Of a DNA stretch of 64,000 nt, positions 20,861 to 32,977 are shown piece after piece. The notes beneath the pieces were generated by a model, which worked only from the letters and a program-made list of their open reading frames with translations, did not search any database and had not been told where the DNA came from. The translations under genes and the position numbers were made by a program. The first letter of the stretch is position 1; each line of letters begins with the position of its first letter. This DNA is from Simmondsia chinensis (lineage: Eukaryota > Streptophyta > Magnoliopsida > Caryophyllales > Simmondsiaceae): NCBI GenBank assembly GCA_018398585.1, contig JAGTTD010000013.1, forward strand, positions 8,218,492 to 8,282,491, read 5' to 3'.

Positions 20861-22010
20861 CTCTATGTTGGGCTGAGTTAAGACAAACCACATAGGGGAC
20901 GTCAAAGCCCGAGCTTACCATATAGGAAATATCAGAACCTTGGCCCCCATGAAGAAGTTAGGTAAAACATAAGGGATGGCAATCACGCAAACTACGCCAA
21001 GAACGTAACTCACAAATCAAGAGCATAAAGCCCCCAGCACCCGGCTAGGGACTGGATTGGACATAAATCATATAAGGAACATAGAAAGTGTTAAGATCCC
21101 AGCCCCCAGTTCAGGGGCTGGGTTGAGCATGATCCGCATAAGGAGCATTAAGTACGTAAATCACATTCGGAACGTAATTCACATAAGTCCTATGAAAGGC
21201 GTTAAGCTCCCAGCCCCCAGTTTAGGGACTAGGTCGCAACATAATTATGTCGTTAGTTTCCATATGTGTACCGTTTCCAACCTTCATTGATGAATGGTAA
21301 CTTCCCTAGTTGCCGGGAGGCAACTCGAGTGGGCATTTTGTTTGGGTGTATAAAACTGTTAACAAGAATGCAATCATGTGCTTGTTAGTGGGCAAGCCTC
21401 GTGGTTTGCGCATGCCTCATAAAACAGTGGTAGACTTCATTAGGTGCCAAGAGGTGCTCTGCAAGTCTAAAGAATAACGTGTCCCTGGAGTTGTGATGAT
21501 AAGGGGTGTTTTGAGACTTCATCCTTAGCTCCAAGTGCATTAGCCTCATAATTATAGAATGGATGAACCAAGACGGGTGTCTTGGAGAGTTTGTAGTCAC
21601 ATTTGTGGCGATAACACCTGGGTGAGGGCGGTAGTCGTAGTATTAAGCAAAATTTTCTAGTGGTATTGTCTGGCTGAGCGTGTTTGAGGCCGTTACTGGC
21701 CAGACTTTGTTGGCAATATGGCGCAGCCGTCATGATAGGCAGTACGTAGCTTACCAAACTTATTAATGGCAAGGCTTAGTCAAATGGGCGGATGGTACTG
21801 CGTGGCTGACCTCCCTTTTGAGTTTGAAGGATTGTCACCAAGCTTGTTGGTGACGATCTTTTATGATATTAGTATCGCGTTACCCATTTATGAGGTTAAA
21901 GAGGCGGTCCGGGCAGGCTCATTCGTAGCCGTGACTGGTCAAGCTTGTGGGTGGCATCGTACATCTAAATTATTGGTGGTGGCACCCCGCCGACCCTGTT
22001 AATGACCGCA
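20861..22010 (-). repeat. element B interior module, copy 2
   Basis: Inverse counterpart of 9040-10230 in element A. It contains AGCCCCCAG words at 21029, 21101 and 21202 (PPT-like GGGGGCT on the sense strand), and an open frame at 21766-22002 on plus that resembles the minus frame 9023-9250 of A. Confidence 0.55.
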
Positions 22011-23344
22011 CGTTTCTTGGAAGATCCTCCATCAATATTGTTGGTGGGTTGTTGGCAGCCGTTTGCATTTATTGGCATTAAATGCTTTTCATGGTAATTT
22101 TAAAGCATCGTTGATTTAAGGTGGCACACGTTGCGGTTAATCCTTGTTAATTTGAAGTTAACTTAAGTCACTGCCGTTAGATAAGAGCCTCTAGTTTAGC
22201 TATTAATGACAGCCTCTAGTTGTCAACTAGGGTGGAGCATATCGTGAAAAGATAGGTCATAAGCTCCAAGCTCCGGTCGCTAGCTAGATTGGGACATATC
22301 GTAAATAGCCCGCATTTATTTTGTATATGAACAGAAGGTCGTGAATAGCGTAAGCCATATTGTAGAACAATAGCTTTGACTAGCCACAAATAATAAAAGT
22401 TGTGAGTAGCTACACCAGCGAGACAACCACACAGGAGTCGGAGGGAGAAGAGGTTAACACACTGGTATGGTGTCACGGTCCGGTTGTGGACCATGACACG
22501 GTGCGTTTGCTGGCCTTTGTGTTTCGTACACGCACGCCCGCCTCGGTGTGCGCGGCCCAGTGTTGTGCGCTGTATGCGAGCGGCGTTGCGTGCTGTGTCG
22601 CAAGTCATGTCTTGGTCGTGAAAGTTCCTTGGTTAAAAAAGGCACAGGTTGTTCAATTCGGGTTTGGGACATCAAGTGTCCCAACCCCGAATAGAGGTGC
22701 TAGATGATTTACCCCGGTAATGGGGGCGGCCCCCAGTGCAGCTATGAGGGTGTCATGAGGTCTCCACATGAATAAGACGCTTTGTAGACATTGTGGTGGG
22801 CCGAGGGCCGACAGTGCGCGTGATCCGTTCAAGGAAGGCTTGATCCCTCGTTTGCGCTGCACGACGCAATGTCAAAACGCTCCAGCTTGTAGGATTCAAC
22901 CTTCAATCGGCGAGAGCACTTGTGATGGTCGAGCCCCCTTGTGAGCTGCGGTGTGCGCCAATCCCATTCCGTGGCTTAATGGCACGGATGCGGCAACACC
23001 GTGTATAAGGGTAAAGGTAGGATTTTTCGGTCATACGTCAACGGGCACCCAAGTTGGACGCATGCTGTGGGATGGTTGCCCTCTCAAGTAAGCGGCATGC
23101 TACTTGCGCGGGACCGTGTGAGTTCCCCATAAGGACAGCGACCTCAAACACGAGGTGCGCCTGAGGGACTTTGTGACCCCTACGGGTTGCTCTGGAGGAG
23201 GACTACATCAGTCTGCTCCTAGGGGCTAGCTGACACTGTGAAGGACTTGTGGCGTTGAGAATGGCACGGATAGTCTAGATGCAAGGTTAAGACTCAAGGG
23301 GGTGTTAGTGGGGTCCGACATAAGTGATGGTGGGTGTGTCGGCC
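22011..23344 (-). other. element B interior, non-coding, with a segment absent from A
   Basis: 22135-22610 does not line up with element A and may be an insertion in B or a replacement in A; its frames (for example minus 22216-22608) have no recognised motif. The rest matches 8061-9039 of A. Confidence 0.5.
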
Positions 23345-24495
23345 TACCGAGCGGGGTTCGCATTAGGCAAAAGCTAACTGCCTGCGAGATTCCATGTTAG
23401 GTGAAGGTTACCCGCCCCACAACTTCATGCTTTCTTTTTCGGCCAGAACGGAGCAACATGACCTCGTACTTCCACGTTTGGTGGAAGGTAACCCCCCACC
23501 GTTCGTAGAACAGCGAACTTTTATGCTAGGTGAAGGTTACTCACGGATGATGATTCTAATTCCCAGTTCTTGTCCTGAACCTAAGTTAACATAAATCACG
23601 TAAGTGACGTATATCACATAAATTGCACTGAGAACGTAATTCACATAAGGAATGCAAATCATAAAAAAATGCTAAGCCCCCGGTTTATAATCAGGGACCA
23701 GGTTGGATGCAAATCCCATAGGGAACCTTAATCATGTAATTTTCTACGAAAAGATAAATTTCGTAAAACTGTAGGGAGAACGTTGAGTTCCCCGTTGCCA
23801 AGTAAATACCGTCGTTCATCATTATTGAGGAACGGTAAGTTTCATAATTGCCGAGAAGCAATATAAGTAGGCATCCCGTTCAGGTGTGCAAAACCATTAA
23901 TAAGGATGCATTTATACGTGTTTGTTAATGAGCATGGCTGGCGGCCTACTCGCGTCTTGCTAAAAATGCTAGACTTATTTTTACATCGTTGTAAGTCTAA
24001 GGAGTAACACGCCCCTTGAATCCTAAAGGTAAGGGATCTTTTAAGGCTCTATCCTTAATCCCCAGAGTATCAAACTCCCTGTTGGCGAGCAGATGAGCCC
24101 AGACGAGTGTCCCGGTGAATTTATGGCTATCCTTGTGGTGATAGCACCCGGGCAAGGGTATTGGGAGTAATACCGGGCCAAGTTTTTTGGCGGTATTGTC
24201 TATCCGAGAGTGTTGAGGCTGTTAACAGCCGAGCTCGGTTGGTGACATTGCGTAGTCATCTTTGGTTGGCTGTGCGTATTTCACCGAACTTAGTAACGGT
24301 CGGGTTTTGGCCAAACTGGCGAAGGGCACCGCTTGGTGACCCCGCTGTTATCTTTGAGGGATTTTTCCCCAAGGTTGTTAGTGGTTACCCCTTTTAAATT
24401 GCATGGCCGTGTGTTACTTGGAAAAGGGGGTTAACGAGGCCACTTGACCAAGTTTGTTAGGGTGAGGATCTAGCCTAGTTTGTCGACAGTAGCTT
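23345..24495 (-). repeat. element B interior module, copy 1
   Basis: Inverse counterpart of 6950-8060 in element A. The plus frame 24161-24397 aligns residue by residue with the minus frame 6952-7281 of A. Confidence 0.55.
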
Positions 24496-26013
24496 CACAA
24501 TTTGTTCATTTTGACGTTGTCTGTTGGTTACCCACGGTAGCCTATGGTACTGTTGGTTGGTGTTGGCCTAACTAGTAGTAAATTTTTCTTTACCTACGTT
24601 GAAAGGTGAGTACTGAAGCTCTAAAAGAGCCTTTGCCAACAAAGTTGGCGGTAGCTCAAATCTTGGGATGTTGAAGACAACGTCCCCACTGACGGACCCT
24701 CTAACATGCTAGTTGGTAGTGTTCCAAGTAAATTGGACACCCAAGAGGCAAACTTTGACAGGTTCAGCCTCACACGTAATTATTGGCAAAGCTCCCAGCT
24801 TTGGGCGGCATCGCTAAAATAAGGATAGGCTATCGTAGCTACACAACCGACCCGATGGGCGGTTGCACCTAATCAAGGTAAATAGTGCAAAACCAAGTTA
24901 TGAGGCTTTAGCTAGCCTCATAGTTGGTTTTAACAAGTCACTTACGATGGCTTTTACCGACAAGCTACTCGGCCAAGGAATTGGCGAGGCGACCGGTTGA
25001 CAGTGTTAAGTTTACTTCGTGGTGGTTTAAGCCTCCCATTGTCAGTCGTAAAGTTTTTATTAACGAGCCTTTACTAATGACGTCAAGCGCCATTGGTTGG
25101 CTACCGCAACCTTGTTTATAAATTCCTGCAGTACAGACTAACGTTGATGCCATTTTGGCGTTAGCCTAGTTCACAGGCAGCAACATTGTTATCTGAGGGA
25201 GCCCTTGAAGGGCGTTACCTCTATTTAGGCGGTGGGCGGTAATCATCCGCCTGGCTCGAATTTTACTTTATTTGGGTTGCTTTTTGGTTAATGAGTTTGC
25301 CACTTTTACACATAACAACATTCTAGTCCAACTTAATTGTTGCTAATGTATGGGTTAGCACATTTTGAAATATTATATTTGGCACAAATTTAAGCTATAT
25401 GAATAGCAAAAATTAAGAAATGAGCATATTCACACTTAAACACCATGTAGTGAAGTTCCCTAGGCGATAAAGTTTCTCTTACCCCCGATTAAGAATAGGG
25501 GTTACTTGATAAAGGCCCTTATTATAGTGGCTCTTACGGACAATAAATTTAATAAAAGTCCTTTTCTAACTTAATCACATATTTATTCAAGCTTTATGAG
25601 TTAGGTTGGATGCAACTTAGAGCAATTTCAGCTAAATAAAAATTTAGCGAGCAATTTTCGGAAAGTGGGAGTAACACAATTCGTGTATTGCCGCGAATCT
25701 GAGACAGGAAATTTGATAAAATAATTTAAGTGTAATTGATACGAGAGTATTATGAAAAGCATCTATTACATGCTTTAAAGCTCAAGATATGTTAGAAAAA
25801 ATATTATGACGATATTATGAAAAATACCCATAATATAATCTAAAGCTCGTGATGTGCTAAATTTCCAATTTTGCTGATAATTTGTTGATGTATTAGAAGG
25901 CAAGCAAGAGAGAAAAATTGGAAATCCAAGACTTATGGTTACCGGAGCCCCCAGTTTTGTGAGGGTCTTAGACGTTTTGCACGGGATACCAGGTTAAACG
26001 CTAGCAAGCTATC
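24496..26013 (-). other. element B leader and unique 5' interior, non-coding
   Basis: Collinear with 5254-6949 of element A, including the small inverted repeats around ATTATGAAAA...CCCATAAT at 25750-25860. No gene is recognised. Confidence 0.55.
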
Positions 26014-26032
26014 TTCCCACAGACGGCACCTA
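26014..26032 (-). promoter_or_regulatory. element B primer-binding site
   Basis: Plus-strand TTCCCACAGACGGCACCTA, so TAGGTGCCGTCTGTGGGAA in sense, two bases from the LTR border. Confidence 0.8.
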
Positions 26033-26034
26033 TT

Positions 26035-26209
26035 TGTTTTTGGAGTTTCTGGTTGGGTGGTTCTAGATGAGAGCGGGAATCAACCCTCACTTGAGGAAGC
26101 AGGTGCTGGCGCGTTTAACCCAGGCTCCTCTGCAAAAAAAGCAAGACCGTCAGAGGGACCCACGGGTTTGCCCGCGGGAGACCCCTCCGATGCCTAAGTT
26201 AGTAAAGAC

Positions 26210-26272
<63 letters not shown>

Positions 26273-27324
26273 TATGATAAGTAAATAACGTAAAGTAAAC
26301 AATAATAAATACTTATCGTATATGGAGAGGGGACTTGGTAGCTGGTGGCCGGAATACGTACAGGCAAGGTGGCCGGAATCCGTACCGGCGAGGTGGCGGG
26401 AGCGTGGCCTTATGGGCCTGGAGAGGATGGAACACGAGCCAAAGGGCCGGTGAGGTGGCCGGAGAGGAGAACGGCACCGGTGGTCCGAGCCGTACGGGTG
26501 AGGTGGTCGGCGCATGGCCGGAGTTATACCGGAGTGAGAGGAGGGAGAAAGATGGGTTGTTGTGTTGTTGGGTGGTTAGGAGAGAGAGAGAGGGGGCTCC
26601 TTGTGCCTTGGGTATCAGGAGAGGGAGAATGGTGTATTTATAGAGAAAGATGGTGAGGTGGTGAGGCGGTAGTGGTGTCGAGGTGGTCGGCGGTACCGAG
26701 GTGGAGGCGGTAAGGGTTGTTGGGCGGTAAGGGAGAGAGAGTGAGGTTGTAGCGGGCGGTACCGGGGTGGTTGTACCGGCGAGGTGTCGGGCGGTAGGTG
26801 AGAGAGTGAGATGGTACAGGGCGGTAGAGGTGAGAGGGAGGCGGTAGTGGTGCCGAGGTGGTTGGCGGTACCGAGGTGGAGGCGGTTTTTGGTAGAGGAG
26901 AGCGAGGGCGAGGCAGTAGGAGAGAGAGATGGTGGAGATATGAGAGAGGGATGACCGAGGAGGAAGAGGGGCAGTAGTACCGTCGTAGTGCCGGCGAGGT
27001 CGGCCGGTGCTAGTAGCCGGGGTCAAGCGGTCAGGCGGTACCGGGTCCTGGTTGCCGGTCATGGTGGCGAGGGTGGTAGGAGAGAGAGAGTGAGGCGGTG
27101 GTTGTAGTTGGAGGAGGAAGGTGAGGCGTGTTAGGGAAGGCAAAGAAGGAGAGAGAAAGGATGAAGTGCCCAGAAAGAGAAAGGGGCGTGAGGAACAAGC
27201 AAGGGGGGGGGGGATCCCACTGGCCAAAGGAGAGAGGAGAGAAGAAATACTAAATGGTTCTTAATTTTTGTTATTATTTTGTTATTCTACTTTAATATCA
27301 ACCTGATTATTTTTATCCTCTACG
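26035..27324 (-). repeat. element B 5' LTR
   Basis: Plus-strand limits TGTTTTTGG...CTCTACG. The minus TATA box is at 26635-26643. It is collinear with the 3' LTR; the main length difference is the expanded (TAA)n run. Confidence 0.9.
26210..26272. repeat. (TAA)n microsatellite, ~20 units
   Basis: Uninterrupted trinucleotide run inside the element B 5' LTR; the partner LTR has only about six to seven units. On the minus strand it gives a poly-Tyr artefact frame. Confidence 0.95.
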
Positions 27325-27710
27325 CAAAGCTTATCTTATTTCTTCTCAGTTTTGCATGAATGTTGTGTCAATGTGGATTCTTTAAGTTGGTCGAGCATGG
27401 AGGATGATGCTTAGATGTCGAGGAGCTTTTAGATGTCCCACTTTGTGAGGAGTCTCAAATTCGTTGATCAATGATGTAAGACTCTTGGCTAAAAGAAAAA
27501 AGTTAAAACAGGTTGTTGAATATCCTCTAATGGAGAAACACTTGTCTTGATTTACTAGAGTTGTGACATCACAATGTTGAATTTTTTGTTTGCATTTCTG
27601 CAATCATGACCCTTGTCAGAGGTAAGCAATCTATATTGAGAAGTTTTTTGGGGATCATTAATCTATACCGAGTAGTTAATAGGTTCAATTTACCAAAAGA
27701 AATAGTTAAT
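27325..27710. repeat. distal part of inverted-duplication arm 1
   Basis: Continuation of the F-box 3' flank after element B. It matches 38385-38800 in inverse orientation (shared phrases AAAACAGGTTGTTGAATATCC and AAATGCAAACAAAAAATTC in inverse). Homology fades near 27700. Confidence 0.75.
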
Positions 27711-29500
27711 AGGTTCACTCAATATGCTAAAGTAAAATGATAAAAGTATTACTCAATATCCTTTTTATTACATTATAAATACAAAATTTTTACTAAATCA
27801 TTCAAACATTAAAAAAAAAAAAATTTATTATTTTTATATGAACCAATAAAATGCTAGAATTTAGTGTAATTAATATTTCTTAGGACATATGTTAGAAAAA
27901 TCTAATAAATAATTGAAAAACGTTAGGTTCCTTATTATTAGTTTTAAAAATATTAGGGTACTAAAATATAAACAATTCTATATTTTTCACAATAATAAAA
28001 TTATAATATTATTTATTTAAGTTTTGTAAATACAAGCTCTGTTGGTTTTCTTCAGAGTCCTAAAACCAATTTCTACCTAGTTAAAGTTCTCAAAACACTT
28101 TCTGTTAATGTTGGTATGAGAAAACCGAACATCTTTACTGCCTAAGGTCCAAAACTCGTTGTTTTAACTTTACTGTTTTTAGGTTATCTCATTTAAATAT
28201 GGTTTTAACTTCAACATTAACTTAGTTTATTTTCGGATATTGTAAACAGTGGTCTTTAAACAGAGGCTCTAAGCTTTGATTCGAGATTACAAGCGACGAT
28301 AGAAGACAATAACGAAATAAAGAATAGTAAACACGATTTTAACGTGGTTCGACCCTAAATGGCCTACTCCACGGTCCCCCTACCACTGGAGATGTCTATT
28401 TTATTAATCATTTAAGCTTTACAACCGCATAAATGGTACAAGGCGCTTTCCACATCAAATACCTAAGCTATTAGTTACAAACCTCTCATTTTACAACCCT
28501 TTACAACCGAATCAGTAAAGAATAAAAGAGAGAGTAAGAGAAATTTACCAACTCTGAGCCAGGTAGCTGCTAGACCATCATGATCCCAGATCCCAAGCCA
28601 ATCCGTTTTCATGGTTCCCATCACCGGCGAGTTCATCCCTTATGAGCTAGGTTTTGGCACCGGAAACCTTTAGGGCAAAAACCCTAGAAACACCCCTATC
28701 TTGGTTGAAGAAGCACCGGAGGGGAGAGAGAGAGAGAGAGAGAAAAGAACCAGAAAAACCCTAAAATGAACCACCATAGTTTCTCTCTCTAAAACACCCC
28801 CTTAAATAAGAAAAAGAACTAGATCAGTGTGCCTCAAAGGAGAGCCGTAGGATCAAATAAAAAATGAAAGGCCCAGATTCAACCTCAAGACCCACCGCTC
28901 TAGTGATGACACATGGCACAGCATGGGCAGGAAAAGGTCACGAGCAAGGCTTCCCTGGGAAGCTTCAATTTTAAATGCATCCAGCTGTTTCCAATGGCTA
29001 AAACACTTAAATTTAATTATTATATTTATTTAATTTATTTTACTTAAATACAAAACTCAGTTTGATTTAAGTAAAATTCCTCATTTAAGTAATTTACGTT
29101 TTATCCGCCAAAACTTGTTTGCGACTAATAGCTTAGCTCTCTCTTTGTACTCGGACATAGTTTAGACTATTTAGGAACCAAATTCTAATACGCTCTTTAC
29201 CATGTTGTTCAGTTTGTCCAAAGAAAATACCTTTTTATTCAGAAAACTGCCACAAAGCCCCATTAAAACCCGGTTCTAACCTATGTGGGTTTGGCCTAGG
29301 TTAGACACCAATCTGACTTGACCCACCTACGGTATGTCATTAATAGAACCAGATCAAGGAAACTTCCTCCCAAATTCAACAGGTTCGACCTATTTAACAA
29401 ACTCGTCTGACCCAGTTTTGACTCGTCCATACAAGCCTGACTCATGAGACCATGCGTCAGCCCATTTGTCATCTCTAACAACACTACATCAATAAGCCCA
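27711..29500. other. non-coding stretch
   Basis: AT-rich to about 28250. 28290-28420 carries AACGTGGTTCGACCCTAAAT, a phrase I associate with dispersed plant repeats but cannot assign. A (GA)n run lies at about 28725-28743. No supported gene. Confidence 0.5.
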
Positions 29501-29527
29501 GTGTCTCAAAATGCTCTTGCTAAAGTA

Positions 29528-29870
29528 GGGTCTAAAAAGGGTGAGATGTTCGGAGCCTTACCCCTAGATGCTATCCTAAATGGACTTTCCTCTCTCTTAA
29601 CGTCCGTGTGCATGAACACAGCTGATAGAGTAGCGCCAACACACACGAGACTGTCGTATCTAACATCATTACATCATAAGCACAAATTTTTTGCAGAATA
29701 TCCCCCAACATTCACAGCCTAGTAAAAACACTTATGAGTAATACAACAGCAGCAAAAAACCACCCAGAGTCAGAAAGGCTCTAGTTGAAGCGGGGTCTCG
29801 GGGGTGAAACGTACACAACCTTACCTCTACAAGGTGCTACTCTGAAGGAAAACTGTATCCAAAGGACCCC
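29528..29870 (+). repeat. SINE-like fragments
   Basis: Two stretches (29528-29575, GGGTGAGATGTTCGGAGCCTTACCCC-type, and 29790-29845, GGGTGAAACGTACACAACCTTACC-type) resemble the conserved GGGT...CAGCCTTACCC core of plant SINEs. Neither ends in a clear (TTG)n tail or has a visible target duplication, so they are old or truncated. Confidence 0.35.
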
Positions 29871-31075
29871 AAACCCTAAAGGCAAAAAACACTTTGAATA
29901 ATGCTACGCAAAAAACAGAGGAACTCACCACCCCATAATAAACATTCACTGGAGAAAAGCAAGTGCAGGATGAAGTCTGAGCAGAATGGAACATAATTTT
30001 CCCGGAAAAACACATCTCTGATCCCAATCATATCATATCATAAAAAGACAGATTGTCAAAAATCCTCAATAAGGCCAAATAGGGGAGAATGCACAGAAGC
30101 ATCTTCTACACCAACTCTCAGTTTTTGTTCATAGTTTGAAACTGGGCTTATTCTTTTAAAACAAGCCAAACCTTGCGAAATAAAGCAGATGAAAATTATG
30201 AGAGGCAAAAGTAAGCCAGAGACTTCTCCTCTGCAACCTCTGCTGCAGTTGCTTCTATCTTCTGCCTGGATAAATCATCGATTGGTAGTCCTGTGCACAT
30301 CGTAAAACCGCAATAAATATGTCAGAATATATATTGGGCGTGTGTATTTGGAGATGTTGCATTTTCTAGACAAGGAACATTGCTCAAAATGGCCCCATTT
30401 GTCCAGGTTTTCAAGGAAACAACATTATCTAGTTTTGCTTCCTTTGCGCTTAAAGCTGGAATCTGGTATGTGAACAGGAATGAGAACTAGAAATTATCAC
30501 AAACTAAATAAGCTCATAGTAGTTATACAAAATGTACAAATGACCAGCACCATAAACTCAAGACATATACATGCGCAGATAAAGAACACATTCCAAGAAA
30601 TTTAAGCAAGTAACCAGCATCTTACTCATAAGTAATTGACTGCCTCACATGAAAAAGAATTAGAAGCCAAGGTTAGAAGTTTTAAATTTCTTTCAGAACA
30701 TCTATAGATCTGTGTAATTCTTGTAAAACTTTTAGGTCGGTAAGAAACATGGCCAGTGGCTAAAGATAGTCGGACACCAAATTCACAGTTTGCAGGTCTG
30801 GAACTTACATATAAGCAAATGAATGAAACGCTGGAATCACGACCCCCTCCCCCCCAAGAATTTAAAAAGGGAGCTGATGTCAAGTCACTTGGTATTATTG
30901 TTTGAATCTGAACAAAACTAACAGAGGTTTTAAGAATCTGTACCAACAAAAAAAATTCGGTGAATCCATTTGTTAGATTCTTACCTTGAACAATAGTCCG
31001 TTCTCCATTTTTACAAGTAACAGGAAAGGAGTAGATAAATCCAGAAGGTACATTGTATGAACCATCAGAGTAAAC

Positions 31076-31804
31076 TGTCACGCACCGCCAATACTATAGT
31101 ACGTTTTATTTTTGATGATGTACTAGAAGGCCCTAGAATATACTAGGCCTTCCTTATTTTTACTTAGATGCGTGTATGTAATGAAGGGGTGTGTCGCTTG
31201 ACACGTTGGGACGTGTCCCTGGGCCCTTGACAAGGTCCGGTTGCTCGCCTTGACAGTGTCGGGTCGCGTCCCTGGGCCCTTGACATGGACTGGGCGCGGC
31301 ACTTGACACGGGTGCCCATGCCCCTTCCCAAAGGTCACAACCCTGACTTGAGGAGACGTGTCCCATGGACCTTTGACACGGTCCATGCACACGGTCAGCC
31401 CCAAGGAAGAGTGTCCCAATTTTGCTCATTTAATGTTCATGTACTTAGCCAAGATTCATGTATATACTTAGTAGACATGTCCCTAAGCCATGAGCCGTGT
31501 CCCTAGGGAATTCCACACAGTTCATGCATATTGCAAGCCTCTTTTGAGTATATATAATAAAGTGAGGGCAATTGCCACGGGCGTAAAAACTCACCCAAAT
31601 TAATCCAAACTCTCTTCTCTCTTTAACGTGTGAATCTTCTATACCTGTGTCCCTAATTTTGTTGTCCCTTTAACACATTGTTGCCTTAATTCCGCATATA
31701 CATAGCCTTTGGGTTATCGGGGAGCCTGACTTTACTAGGTACTTTCAGAGTGAAGTTAAGTGGCGCACGGGCTTGACAAGGGTGTCAAAAACAGTCCCGT
31801 GACA
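31076..31804 (+). repeat. element C 5' LTR
   Basis: TGTCACGCACC...CCCGTGACA, 729 bp. An AT-rich TATATATAATAA box lies near 31549-31560. Many GTGTCCCTGGGCCCTTGACA-like units lie in U3 (31200-31400). Confidence 0.95.
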
Positions 31805-31806
31805 AT

Positions 31807-31818
31807 TGGTATCAGAGC
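31807..31818 (+). promoter_or_regulatory. element C primer-binding site
   Basis: TGGTATCAGAGC, the classical plant initiator-Met tRNA PBS, two bases after the LTR. Confidence 0.95.
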
Positions 31819-31829
31819 AAATTTACGTG

Positions 31830-32974
31830 ATGGCTGGGAGCAGTGTTGTGGAAGAAGGGACTGTTAGTACGTCACAAGCTATGGAAGAACCACCAAGAGG
31901 AAGACCGGAGACGCGCACAAAAAAGTCAAGTAAGCCAAGGACCCGTCAGTTCCACAGGATGCGCTTGGTAGCCTTGATGCTCGTGTGGCAAAATTAGAGT
32001 TGGTTATGGGTGATGTTCTTGACCAATTTGACACTATCGAGTCCCTAGAGGAAAGTGTCACTAGATTGGAGGGCAAGGTCCTCAATACCATTAACGTTAT
32101 CAAGGACGCTATGGAGGAGCAACTTGATCAACTAAAGAATGTTGTGTTCGAACTTTGTCAGGAGCTTGACATTGTCAAGGAGGACTGTACGCTTTGCAAG
32201 TCCGCTGTTGCCAATGGGGCTGGCTCGAGTGGTGTGACTCGTGTCAAGGTCCCAGACCTGCCTAGATATGGTGGGAGACGGAATGCCAAGGAGATTGACA
32301 ATTTCTTGTGGTGTTTGAAGAGATACTTTGAGGCACTTCGCCTTGATGATGAGACGCTCAAGATCAACACCGCATCTATGTACTTGCAAGATGATGCGGC
32401 ACTGTAGTGGAGGAGGCGCCACGGTGACATAAGCCGTGGGAATTGCACTATGGATACTTGGGATGACTTTGTTCGTGAGTTCAAGAAGCACTTCTTTCCG
32501 GAGAATGCTGAAAGTGTGGCCGTGAAGAAACTTAGGGGTTTGAAGCAAATAGGGTCTATCCGGGACTATGTCACGGAGTTCCAGTCCCTTATGCTAGAAC
32601 TTCCTGACAAGCCGGAGGCGTTGGGCCTCATTTATTTCTTGGATGGCTTGCAATCGTGGGCCGAACTGGAGGTGAAGCGTAGAGGGGTACAAGATCTTGC
32701 CACTACTATATCCGAAGCCAAGAACTTGATAGAGTACAAAAAAGACTCTATTAAGAAGAAGGACTACAAGAGTAGTAAAGGGAAGAGTGGGGGAGACAGG
32801 CCCTACAAATCATCTTCATGGAAGGACAAAGGCAAGCACCATGAAAACAAGCACCACGAGACCAAGCATCATGACAACCGACACCATGACAACCGGTCAG
32901 ACCAAGACAAGGCAGGTCTTGTTTTCTGTGCTCAGGCCCGCACTTTGCCCGGGACTGTCCGGAACGTCAGGCTT
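31830..32974 (+). pseudogene. element C gag
   Basis: Starts at the Met at 31830 (AGSSVVEEG). A frameshift near 31955 passes reading to the frame with a coiled-coil-like segment (31985-32200) and a Retrotrans_gag-type domain (LPRYGGRRNAKEIDNFLWCL to DTWDDFVREFKKHFFP). A TAG at 32405 stands where the family usually has Trp. A Lys/His/Asp-rich tail has HHETKHHDNRHHDN repeats. A second frameshift near 32920 is needed to read the CCHC zinc knuckle (C-FL-C-SGPH-FARD-C) at 32920-32958. The protein packages the element RNA in functional relatives. Confidence 0.9.
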
Positions 32975-32977
32975 TGA

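Larger units (their letters stand above)
16958..27324 (-). mobile_element. element B: LARD-like non-autonomous LTR retrotransposon
   Basis: Second member of the element A family, in opposite orientation, 10.4 kb. Target duplication CAAAG is at 16953-16957 and 27325-27329. The uninterrupted target can be read in the inverted duplicate locus (about 38790-38815), confirming the insertion and its borders. It has LTRs, PBS and PPT in the expected minus-strand order, but the interior again lacks recognisable gag or pol. LTR sequence is a distinct subfamily from A, sharing the first ~30 bp and the last ~60 bp in diverged form. Interior order is the mirror of A with different array sizes. The last base of the right end is CG on plus instead of CA, a point change. 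Confidence 0.85.

Noticed and set aside
26313..27227. 304-codon minus frame
   Set aside because: It is the LTR of element B read in sense; low complexity, poly-Tyr from the (TAA)n run, no domain.
28290..28420. Possible copia LTR fragment (AACGTGGTTCGACCC phrase)
   Set aside because: No LTR borders, PBS or target duplication found; left as unassigned non-coding.
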